Assembly: GCA_949361645.1 (NCBI GenBank)
Contig: OX442425.1
Location: 6,017,622 to 6,081,621 of the forward strand
Origin: Spongilla lacustris
Taxonomy: Eukaryota; Porifera; Demospongiae; Spongillida; Spongillidae
Direction of reading: 5' to 3'
Length of the DNA: 64,000 nt
The notes under the pieces were generated by a model. That model searched no databases and was not told the origin of the DNA. It was given only the letters and a program-made list of their open reading frames with translations. The translations under genes and the position numbers were made by a program. Each line of letters opens with the position of its first letter. Positions within the stretch are counted from its first letter, which is position 1. Below are positions 42,401 to 51,393 of this stretch, one piece after another.

Positions 42401-44122
42401 CAGAAGATGTGGTACGATGGAAATGCGCGACAGCGGGAGTTTCAAATCGGCGACCTGGTTTTGGTGCTACTCCCAACCTCAGCGGGTGCTCTAACAGCTC
42501 AATGGAAGGGTCCTTACCCTATACTGCAGAAGATTGGGGCTGTGAACTACGTAGTGGACATGCACAGCACACGGAAGAGGGAGCGCACGTTTCACATAAA
42601 CATGTTGAAACGGTGGAACACAGCAAAGGACAGAGCATATTTCGCAGCAGAAGGAGGTATGGAGGAAGAGGCTGAAGAGGAAGATATCCCTGAATGGAGA
42701 GGAGGGGAGGTCGGTGAATCGAGAATGGGCAAACAGTTAACAGTGGCACAATTGGAGCAACTACAGGGACTGCTACATGAGTTCCAAGATGTCATGAACA
42801 GTGCACCAGGACGCACAACCATGGCGGAACACAATGTCAGGCCTACAGATTCCAAACCCATCAGGCTCGCTCCTTATAGACTCCCACACGCCTACCGTGA
42901 ATTGGTGAGGAAGGAAATCGATGAGATGCTGGCGGCAGGTATCATCGAACCATCCAGGAGCGAATGGTCTGCTCCCATCGTCCTTGTGAACAAAAAGGAC
43001 AGTACCTTGCGTATGTGTGTGGATTACAGGAGGCTGAATGCTGCTTCTTTGTCGGATGCATACCCCATGCCCAGAATTGAGGATCTCATCGATGGACTGG
43101 GCAAAGCCAAGTTTATCACAACATTGGACCTCTCTCGAGGTTACTGGCAGGTGCCAATGGCGGATGGAGCCAGACACTTGACGGCATTCACTACGCCCTT
43201 TGGCTTATATCAATTTCGGGTGATGCCCTTTGGCCTGAAAGGTGCTCCTGCAACATTCCAACGCTTGATGGACACAGTACTGCAAGGTCTACAAGGTTTC
43301 TCAGCGGCGTACATAGACGACCTGGCAATCCACAGTGACTCATGGGATGACCACTTACGGCATGTAAGAGCGGTGTTACAATGTCTAAGGGAAGCAGGTC
43401 TCACGGCCAAACCCAAAAAATGCCAATTTGGCATGGACCAGTGCGTTTACTTGGGGTACGTGGTGGGTAATGGAGTGATTCAACCGGAGAGGAGTAAACT
43501 TCAAGGTGTGGAATCCTTTCCTACCCCAAGCACCAAGATTCAAGTGCAGTGTTTTCTTGGCCTAACAGGCTACTATCGAAAGTTTATTCCCAACTATGCC
43601 AGTCTTGCTACACCTCTCACTAACCTAATCAGGAAATGTGCCGCTAACAAAGTTGTGTGGACCCAGGAGTGTGAAGAAGCGTTCCAGAGGTTAAAAGCCT
43701 TACTGTGTGCCAATCCAGTGTTACGGAGCCCAGACCTGGGGAAAGAGTTTGTCTTGCAAACCGATGCATCAGATTTTGGTGTTGGTGCGGTTTTGAGCCA
43801 AATAGACGACACAGGGTCAGACCACCCAGTCGCCTATTACAGTAAGAAGCTCCTTCCAAGAGAGCAGAGATACTCGACAATTGAAAAGGAATGCTTGGCC
43901 ATAAAGTTGGCCACTCAGGCATTTCGGGTATACCTCCTGGGCAGACCTTTTGTGATCCAAACTGATCATCGAGCACTCGAGTGGCTTGACAAGCTACGTG
44001 AGAATAATGCCAAGCTCTCAAGATGGAGTCTAGCCCTACAGCCTTTCCAATTTCAAGTACAACACCGGCCTGGAAAGGAAAACGGAAATGCCGATTCCCT
44101 GTCCAGGTCTACGACAAAATAG
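39446..44122 (+). CDS. Gag-PR-IN-RT-RNaseH polyprotein (1558 aa)
   Basis: I start at the first ATG (MTTRRGTVYN). The frame is also open upstream through the primer site, but without ATG. Residues ~30-150 form a highly charged coiled coil including three 18-residue repeats (EREEEKRRSEEARERERL type). Zinc knuckle CYNCNKRGHVASKC ~392; protease LLDTGCSMT ~437; integrase finger GHLGKHKTAKRITQRFYW..CRTCQ ~724-760; core MDIVGPLP ~787, TDQGSNF ~846, YHPQTDGLVERFNK ~875; GPY/F (WKGPYPIL) ~1020. Then come RT (VNKKDSTLRMCVDYRR ~1180, YIDD ~1289) and RNase H (TDASDFGVGA ~1437, TDHRALEWL) to the stop. Integrase precedes reverse transcriptase, the Copia-like order known for Gmr1-type elements. All catalytic motifs are intact. 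No envelope. Confidence 0.96.
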   Translation: MTTRRGTVYNRSRDNANGMGEETAMSNVLLLLRTMLEERKQRDEEDARRREAERQEREEEKRRSEEARERERLEREEEKRRSEEARERERLEREEEKRRSEEARERERLEREEERKRREAEKEEERRTREVESRQREEMERRRREEEWQQRDKELRAQLDLLSKLAEAKSDSSKSGSENEFRVVKLNEKDDIEAYLTTFERLMTAYAVAKTKWIFKLAPQLTGKAQQAYAALPTDQALDYDVVKAAILRRYDITEETYRQRFRASTKGVEETHRELATRLGDLANKWLKDVTTVDQIKDAVVLEQFLNCLSPTIRIWIKERKPKSVLEAGQLADDYTEARKQVKEEKNSSGDTSQKGKPSTPTPEEVQPGKGSSKDRRNQGQRWGNEDSHLTCYNCNKRGHVASKCPNKALYCGLRNAHDSTLKKSGVVEGKYVKDILLDTGCSMTLVHHQLVPEHKVLPGEVATIHCVHGDTVLYPVADLKLEVGGVPVSVKAAVSKTLPVSVLLGTDVPELGRLLGVKSSTFGENGRQGAMMVVTRAGARKQEEEEELRRQKEVTSQVTASPVQLSQEVTELQHSSPEEGGSEEATGESNCEERVVGQQNSEPIYNLDDDLFAGGRVRRKLTRSQKRIQRAHQSLEAKCLSGGPLDMSAGELKQLLGSDPSLKNLKTTGTDSSKTHYYLEEGLLYRRWIPRDRGPEYAVDQLVLPTQCRKAVLQLAHEVPMAGHLGKHKTAKRITQRFYWPTLYKDVEEFCRCCRTCQKSSKDRVARAPLIPLPIVTEPFRRVAMDIVGPLPRTMSGKRYILVLCDYATRYPEAVAVKAIDAECIAEELVQIFARVGIPEEILTDQGSNFTSQLLSEIYRLLHVHPIRTSPYHPQTDGLVERFNKTLKAMLRKIAADDIKNWDKWLPFLLFAYREVPQASTGFAPFELLYGRAVRGPLDIVKESWKETKQVKENVVSYVLGVQDKLAKMSSLAAENLQRAQKQQKMWYDGNARQREFQIGDLVLVLLPTSAGALTAQWKGPYPILQKIGAVNYVVDMHSTRKRERTFHINMLKRWNTAKDRAYFAAEGGMEEEAEEEDIPEWRGGEVGESRMGKQLTVAQLEQLQGLLHEFQDVMNSAPGRTTMAEHNVRPTDSKPIRLAPYRLPHAYRELVRKEIDEMLAAGIIEPSRSEWSAPIVLVNKKDSTLRMCVDYRRLNAASLSDAYPMPRIEDLIDGLGKAKFITTLDLSRGYWQVPMADGARHLTAFTTPFGLYQFRVMPFGLKGAPATFQRLMDTVLQGLQGFSAAYIDDLAIHSDSWDDHLRHVRAVLQCLREAGLTAKPKKCQFGMDQCVYLGYVVGNGVIQPERSKLQGVESFPTPSTKIQVQCFLGLTGYYRKFIPNYASLATPLTNLIRKCAANKVVWTQECEEAFQRLKALLCANPVLRSPDLGKEFVLQTDASDFGVGAVLSQIDDTGSDHPVAYYSKKLLPREQRYSTIEKECLAIKLATQAFRVYLLGRPFVIQTDHRALEWLDKLRENNAKLSRWSLALQPFQFQVQHRPGKENGNADSLSRSTTK
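39610..39785 (+). repeat. 54-bp coding repeats in Gag coiled coil
   Basis: Three nearly identical 54-bp units (GAGGAAAAGAGGAGGTCCGA core) lie in frame. They lengthen the predicted coiled coil by 18 residues each. Confidence 0.93.
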
Positions 44123-44149
44123 ATTTTGTCGAGGAGAAGGGTGAGGAGA

Positions 44150-44373
44150 TGTGATGGACTGGGGACTCATTGTATTGTTCTTTGTACGCGGGCCGTGCGG
44201 CTCCTATTGTTATGGCGGCCTGACCTAAGGGTCAGCCGGCCTCTTCTGTGTATGCGTATATATGTGCATGCATAGTGATGTGTGATGACCTTTGAATGAA
44301 ATAGCGTCGTGTTCCTCTGAGTCTCGAGCGAGCGTGTCAGTCATCCTATTGTTACACTAGGTGGCCCGTTACA
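44150..44373 (+). repeat. 3' LTR, 224 bp
   Basis: It equals the 5' LTR except for one C-to-T change in the TATGCGCATATATG region. Confidence 0.97.
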
Positions 44374-44378
44374 ACCCC

Positions 44379-44640
44379 TGAAACTCTTAACACACACACC
44401 GGGCTGTTTCTCTCGGCTATGAAGTTTAACCCCTGACACTATTAATACACCCACTGGGCTGTTTCTCTCGGCTATTTAGTTTAACCCCTGACACTTTTAA
44501 CACACTCACTGGGCTGTTTCTCTCAGCTATGTAACTTTAACCCCTGACACTTTTTACACACACACTGGGCTGTTTCTCTCGGCTATGAACTTTAACCCCT
44601 GACACTCTTAACACACTCACTGGGCTGTTTCTCTCGGGTG
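44379..44640. repeat. 56-bp tandem repeat, middle block
   Basis: Continues the array cut at ACCCC by the retrotransposon. It runs directly into the purine-rich array at TCTCTCGGG-TGAGGG. Confidence 0.9.
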
Positions 44641-47600
44641 AGGGAGAGGGAGGGAGACAGGGAATGAGGGGGAGGGAGGGAGGAGGGAGGGAGAGAGGGG
44701 GAGTGAAAGAGGATCCAAACAATATTAACACACATCTAAGCATATCCACAATATGTATATTTACCGGTAGCATCACAAACACACACACACACAGACAGAT
44801 GGAGTGTGAGGGAGAGGGAGGGAGAGAAGGAGGAGGGAAGGAGGGGGAGGGAGGGAAGGAAGGAGGGAGAGAGGGAGGAGGGGGAGGGAGGTAGGAGGGA
44901 GGGAGGGAGAGAGGGAGGAGGGAGGGAGAGAGGGGGAGGGAAGGAGGGGGAGGGAAGGAGGGGGAGGGAAGGAGGGGGAGGGAAGGAGGGGGAGGGAAGG
45001 AGGGGGAGGGAAGGAGGGGGAGGGAAAGAGGGATGAGGGAAGGAGGGGGAGGGAGGGAGGAGGGAAGGAGGGAGGAAGAGAGGGAATGAGGGGGGGAGGA
45101 GGGAGGGAGAGAGGGGGAGTGAAGGAGGATCCAAACAATATTAACACACATCTAAGCATATCCACAATACGCATATTTACTGGTAGCATCACAAACACAC
45201 ACACACAGACAGATGGAGTGTGAGGGAGAGGGACGGAGAGAGGGAGGAGGGAAGGAGGGGGAGGGAGGGAGGGAGGGAGGGAGGGAGGGAGGGAGGGAGG
45301 GAGAGAGAGAGGGAGGTAGGAGGGAGGGAGGGAGAGAGGGAGGAGGGAGGGAGATAGGGGGAGGGAAGGAGGGGGAGGGAAGGGGGAGGGAAAGAGGGAT
45401 GAGGGAAGGAGGGGGAGGGAGGGGGGGAGGAGGGAGGGAGAGAGGGAGGAGGGAAGGATGTATATTTACCGGTAGCATCACAAACACACACACACACAGA
45501 CAGATGGAGTGTGAGGGAGAGGGAGGGAGAGAAGGAGGAGGGAAGGAGGGGGAGGGAGGGAAGGAAGGAGGGAGAGAGGGAGGAGGGGGAGGGAGGTAGG
45601 AGGGAGGGAGGGAGAGAGGGAGGAGGGAGGGAGAGAGGGGGAGGGAAGGAGGGGGAGGGAAGGAGGGGGAGGGAAGGAGGGGGAGGGAAGGAGGGGGAGG
45701 GAAGGAGGGGGAGGGAAGGAGGGGGAGGGAAGGAGGGGGAGGGAAGGAGGGGGAGGGAAAGAGGGATGAGGGAAGGAGGGGGAGGGAGGGAGGAGGGAAG
45801 GAGGGAGGAAGAGAGGGAATGAGGGGGGGAGGAGGGAGGGAGAGAGGGGGAGTGAAGGAGGATCCAAACAATATTAACACACATCTAAGCATATCCACAA
45901 TACGCATATTTACTGGTAGCATCACAAACACACACACACAGACAGATGGAGTGTGAGGGAGAGGGACGGAGAGAGGGAGGAGGGAAGGAGGGGGAGGGAG
46001 GGAGGGAGGGAGGGAGGGAGGGAGGGAGAGAGAGAGGGAGGTAGGAGGGAGGGAGGGAGAGAGGGAGGAGGGAGGGAGATAGGGGGAGGGAAGGAGGGGG
46101 AGGGAAGGGGGAGGGAAAGAGGGATGAGGGAAGGAGGGGGAGGGAGGGGGGGAGGAGGGAGGGAGAGAGGGAGGAGGGAAGGATGTATATTTACCGGTAG
46201 CATCACAAACACACACACACACAGACAGATGGAGTGTGAGGGAGAGGGAGGGAGAGAAGGAGGAGGGAAGGAGGGGGAGGGAGGGAAGGAAGGAGGGAGA
46301 GAGGGAGGAGGGGGAGGGAGGTAGGAGGGAGGGAGGGAGAGAGGGAGGAGGGAGGGAGAGAGGGGGAGGGAAGGAGGGGGAGGGAAGGAGGGGGAGGGAA
46401 GGAGGGGGAGGGAAGGAGGGGGAGGGAAGGAGGGGGAGGGAAGGAGGGGGAGGGAAGGAGGGGGAGGGAAGGAGGGGGAGGGAAAGAGGGATGAGGGAAG
46501 GAGGGGGAGGGAGGGAGGAGGGAAGGAGGGAGGAAGAGAGGGAATGAGGGGGGGAGGAGGGAGGGAGAGAGGGGGAGTGAAGGAGGATCCAAACAATATT
46601 AACACACATCTAAGCATATCCACAATACGCATATTTACTGGTAGCATCACAAACACACACACACAGACAGATGGAGTGTGAGGGAGAGGGACGGAGAGAG
46701 GGAGGAGGGAAGGAGGGGGAGGGAGGGAGGGAGGGAGGGAGGGAGGGAGAGAGAGAGGGAGGTAGGAGGGAGGGAGGGAGAGAGGGAGGAGGGAGGGAGA
46801 TAGGGGGAGGGAAGGAGGGGGAGGGAAGGGGGAGGGAAAGGGGGATGAGGGAAGGAGGGGGAGGGAGGGGGGGAGGAGGGAGGGAGAGAGGGAGGAGGGA
46901 AGGAGGGGGAGGGAGGGAGGGAGGAAGAGAGGGAATGAGGGGGAGGGAGGGAGGGAGGGAGGGAGGGAGGGAGGGAGGGAGGGAGGGAGGGAGGGAGGGA
47001 GGGAGGGAGGGAGGGAGGGAGGGAGGGAGGGAGGGAGGGGGAGTGAAGGAGGATCCAAACAATATTAACACACATCTAAGCATATCCACAATATGTATAT
47101 TTACTGGTAGCATCACAAACACACAAACACACACCAACAGATGGAGTGTGAGGGAGAGGAAGGGGGAGAGGGAGGAGGGAAGGAGGGGGAGGGAGGGAGG
47201 AGGGACAAAGGGTAAGAGGGAGGAGGGAAGGAGGGGGAGGGAGGTAGGAGGGAGGGAGGGAGAGAAAGAGGAGGGAGGGAGAGAGGGGGAGGGAAGGAGG
47301 GGAGGAAAGAGGGATGAGGGAAGGAGGGGGAGGGAGGGAGGAGGGAGGGTAAGAGGGAGGAGGGAAGGAGGGGGAGGGAGGGAGGGAGAGAGAAAGAGGG
47401 AATGAGGGGGAGGGAGGGAGGGAGGGAGGAGGGAGGGAGAGAGGGGGAGTGAAGGAGGATCCAAACAATATTAACACACATCTAGCATATCCACAATATG
47501 CATATTTACTGGTAGCATCACAAACACACACACACAGACAGATGGAGTGTGAGGGAGAGGGACGGAGAGAGGGAGGAGGGAAGGAGGGGGAGGGAGGGAG

Positions 47601-48384
47601 GGAGGGAGGGAGAGAGGGAGGGAGAGAGGGAGGGAGGGAGGGAGAGAGGGAGGGAGGGAGAGAGGGAGGGAGGTAGGAGGGAGGGAGGGAGAGAGGGAGG
47701 AGGGAGGGAGATAGGGGGAAGGAGGGGGAGGGAAGGGGGAGGGAAGGGGGAGGGAAAGAGGATGAGGGAAGGAGGGGTGGGAGGGAGGGAGGAGGGAGGG
47801 AGAGAGGGAGGAGGGAAGGAGGGGGAGGGAGGGAGGGAGGGAGGAAGAGAGGGAATGAGGGGGAGGGAGGGAGGGAGGGAGGGAGAGAGGGGGAGTGAAG
47901 GAGGATCCAAACAATATTAACACACATCTAAGCATATCCACAATATGTATATTTACTGGTAGCATCACAAACACACACACCGACAGATGGAGTGTGAGGG
48001 AGAGGAAGGGGGAGAGGGAGGAGGGAAGGAGGGGGAAGGAGGGAGGAGGGACATAGGGTAAGAGGGAGGAGGGAAGGAGGGGGAGGGAGGTAGGATGGAG
48101 AGAAAGAGGAGGGAGGGAGAGAGGGGGAGGGAAGGAGGGGGAGGGAAGGAGGGGAGGAAAGAGGGATGAGGGAAGGAGGGGGAGGGAGGGAGGAGGGAGG
48201 GAGAGAGGGAGGAGGAAGAGAGGGAGGAGGGAAGGAGGCGGAGGGAGGGAGGGAGGGAGAGAGAATGAGGGGGAGGGAGGGAGGGAGGGAGGAGGGAGGG
48301 AGAGAGGGGGAGTGAAGGAGGATCCAAACAATATTAACACACATCTAAGCATATCCACAATATGTATATTTACTGGTAGCATCA

Positions 48385-48418
<34 letters not shown>

Positions 48419-48738
48419 TGGAGTGTGAGGGAGAGGGACGGAGAGAGGGACGGAGGGAGGGAGGGAGGAGGGAAGGAGGGGGAGGGAGGTAGGAGGGAGG
48501 GAGGGAGAGAGGGGGAGGGAAGGAGGGGGAGGGAAAGAGGGATAAGGGAAGAAGGGGGAGGGAGGGAGGGAGGAGGGAGGGAGAGAGGGAGAAGGGAAGG
48601 AGGGGGAGGGAGGGAGGAAGAGAGGGAATGAGGGGGAGGGAGGGAGGGAGAGAGGGGGAGTGAAGGAGGATCCAAACAATATTAACACACATCTACATGT
48701 AAGCATATCCACAATATGTATATTTACTGGTAGCATCA

Positions 48739-48774
<36 letters not shown>

Positions 48775-49070
48775 TGGAGTGTGACAGAGAGGGAGGGAGA
48801 GAGGGAGGAGGGAAGGAGGGGAGGGAGGAGGGAATGAGGGGGAGGGAGGGAGGGAGGAGGGAGGGAGAGAGGGAGGAGGGAAGGAGGGGGAGGGAAGGAG
48901 GGGGAGAGGAGGGGGAGGGAAGGAGGGGGAGGGAAGGAGGAGGAGGGAAGGAGGGGGAGGGAAGGAGGGGGAGGGAAGGAGGGGGAGGGAAGGAGGGGGA
49001 GGGAAGGAGGGGGATGGAAGGAGGGGGAGTGAGGGCGGGAGGGAGGAGGGCGGGAGGGAGGAGGGAAGGA
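44640..49070. repeat. 4.4 kb purine-rich (GGGA/GGAGG) array with higher-order units
   Basis: Nearly pure G/A on the plus strand, built of GGGAGGGA, GGAGGGGGAGGGAA and similar. It is punctuated by 9 copies of a non-purine spacer, GGATCCAAACAATATTAACA.., ATTTACTGGTAGCATCACAA, then a CA run and CAGATGGAGTGTGAGG, at about 44.71, 45.13, 45.86, 46.58, 47.05, 47.46, 47.91, 48.32 and 48.67 kb. Two further partial spacers (45.46, 46.18) have ACCGGTAGC. The 45.19-45.88 and 45.91-46.61 kb blocks are almost identical (~725-bp higher-order unit). The long SPSLPPSL and GGREGGRE open frames on both strands are repeat translations. Confidence 0.95.
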
Positions 49071-49640
49071 GGGGCTGTTCCTCTCGGCTATGTCGTTTAA
49101 CCCCAGACACTATTAACACACCCACTGGGCTGCTTCTCTCGGCTATGTACTTTAACCCTTGACACTCTAAACACACTCACTGGGCTGTTTCTTTCGGCTA
49201 TGTCGTTTAACTCCTGACACTTTTAAAACACCCAATGTCGTTTAACCCCTGACACTCTTAACACACCCACTGGGCTCTTTCTCTCGGCTTTGTCGTTTAA
49301 CCCCTAACAGTCTTAACACAACCACTGGGCTGCTTCTCTCGGCTATGTACTTTAACCCTTGACACTCTTAACACACTCACTGGGCAGTTTCTTTCGGCTA
49401 TGTCTTTTAACCCCTGACACTCTTAACACACCCACAAGGCTGTTTCTTTCGGTTATGTGCCTTAACCCCTGACACTCTTACAAAGACCACACCCACAGGA
49501 CCCTTTTTGCCGCTAGGTTGATTAACCCTTCGAACTCTTACAAAGACCACACCCACAGGGCTATTTTTGCCGTTAGGCTGATTAACCCTTTACACTCTTA
49601 ATACAAAGAGCACGCACACTTTTTATGGTTAAGTTGCTTA
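49070..49640. repeat. 56-bp tandem repeat, right block, decaying outward
   Basis: Same unit as at 38.9 and 44.4 kb. It becomes irregular after 49.45 kb, where units read GACCACACCCACAGG. Confidence 0.9.
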
Positions 49641-49661
49641 AAACTTTTATGCAAAAGCTAG

Positions 49662-49748
49662 TTGGGCTTGCGCGACCTTCGCATTTTGGCGGAACGTGGT
49701 ACCTGGAACGTTTCCGCTAAACGCGAAGGTCGGGCTAAGCCTAACTAG
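49662..49748. mobile_element. short MITE related to the one at 14.6 kb
   Basis: CTAGTTGGGCTTGCGCGACC at the left is mirrored by GGTCGGGCTAAGCCTAACTAG at the right, with an inner TGGCGGAACG / CGTTTCCGCTA pair. It is 87 bp with no coding capacity. Confidence 0.65.
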
Positions 49749-49749
49749 A

Positions 49750-51179
49750 ACACCTACAAGACCATTTTTATACTCCGCACTTGCGCAATGTAGGCCACAC
49801 CAACACGACAAATTGCTTTTAGAGCATCCTTGCAAGCCAAGCAACACACATTCACTTCACAACTTACGGAAGGTTCTAAATGTTTAGTAGCGAACTAGCT
49901 CGAGGGAGGGATCCTGCCGAGGCGTCGCGTGAGCTTTAAGAGTCTGGGAACGAGTAACGCAGTCAATTAATTTTGCGCATGCGTATGTTGTATTTAGGTT
50001 TTTGAGCTACAAAACGAGAGTTTTAGCACCCAAAAATACAAGACTAGTCTTTTTATAAGCTAACTACTATGCGGCGTTCATAAAATAACATGTTGTTGTA
50101 AATATAGTTAATTAATTTTAATTAATAATTAGCCATTTTGAAAGTATGATAAATCATAAAAAAATCAGGAAAATATATTGGTGAAATCAGAATTTTAATA
50201 TCATCATCCTATGGTAACTTATTATTCATGTCCTCAATTGCTGGCCATGACGTATATGGATTATACCGTTTTATAATCATTCTAATTGCGCACGCGCACA
50301 TGTAAAACAAATCTGGTCATTGAAAGTACATGCATGTTATGCCTGTACGTTCGTATCCCACCTGCAACTTGAGTCGAGCTTTTACTTTTTAGCTAAGTTT
50401 GCGAAGGACGAAGAACGATCGCGTGCATGATTACCAAACCCCTCAACGACGTCGACTTTGTACATTATGATATATATGTGTGTGTGTGTGAGTGTGAGTG
50501 AAGAGAAGCTTGGTGTAAGGACGTCGGCGGCTTGAGCAGCAAAGTGCACTGGCCAATCCGTGAAAAAAAAATGGGGTGTTTCAAACATCCACCAAACTAA
50601 TTTAAAACCAAGTTTGGTTGACACTGTATAGCCGGTGTGGGAGGGTAAATTGTCCCCCCGGACATTCTGCACTAGGGCAAAATGTCTGCCCCTAGGGAAA
50701 ATGTGCCCCGCCCCGTTTTCTGTCCCACCGCTGTTCTTAAGCTTCGTGCCAGCAGCGTTCTATAAGTTTTTTGTGTGTCATTTTCAATAAGATTTGCGCA
50801 GTGGGGATACTGATAGCGCATTTCTGAATAATCGCTGCTACCCTGAGAGCTATAGATGTTATAAAAAAATAGTTTTACGTATAGGAAGGCTTTTCTATCT
50901 ACACGACGGTTGAAGATGGCCTTAATTCCATTTTATCGGTAGCCGAAGACGGATGAATGGGTTTCTCTCCAAATATGATGCCTAATTTGCGAAGGAATCA
51001 ACAGCGATTGTAATAGTGCTATAACATACATGTACTAATGTATTGATGAACTGATTGCAAAAACTAAGCAAAACCATTAACATTTCAGCTATGTTGCCTA
51101 AGTTTCCCTGATCAGTACAGTCATCACATATTATAAAGTAGACTGCCGATCTCCGTGCACATATCTGGCTGATGAATGG
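49750..51179. other. no gene; holds the empty-site paralogue of the 23.6-30.8 kb repeat
   Basis: 50215-50475 is the inverse of 23585-23779 plus 30078-30105 plus about 30714-30760, without the gypsy and foldback insertions. 50.65-50.72 kb carries GTCCCCCCGGACA and CCCTAGGG-like words resembling the 18.2 and 60.5 kb repeats. No coding region is supported. Confidence 0.65.
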
Positions 51180-51393
51180 TGTTTATGTACCTCACAATGC
51201 AGCTTAATGTGGCCACTATATGTGGTGTCTTTATTTCTGATGTACAATTCTTTATTCCAGTTTGAATAAAAAATAAAAAAGCAATGTTGTTATGGAACAT
51301 GCGTGACCCTTCCTGTAAATTGATTCACTATTTTCTTCTTCATACAGGATTGCTGACTCTTACTTGCATATGAATACACACACAATGAACACT

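Larger units (their letters stand above)
39153..44378 (+). mobile_element. full-length Ty3/gypsy-like element with integrase before RT (Gmr1-like)
   Basis: It is flanked by the 5-bp duplication ACCCC (39153-39157 and 44374-44378) inside a 56-bp tandem array. Two 224-bp LTRs differ at one base (GCGCATATA versus GCGTATATA). A leucine-tRNA-like primer site, a single Gag-Pol frame and a polypurine tract (GAGGAGAAGGGTGAGGAGA) complete it. All parts needed for retrotransposition appear present. Confidence 0.96.

Noticed and set aside
44537..49176. Very long SPSLPPSL / GGREGGRE open frames on both strands
   Set aside because: They are translations of the purine-rich array in several frames at once, not genes.
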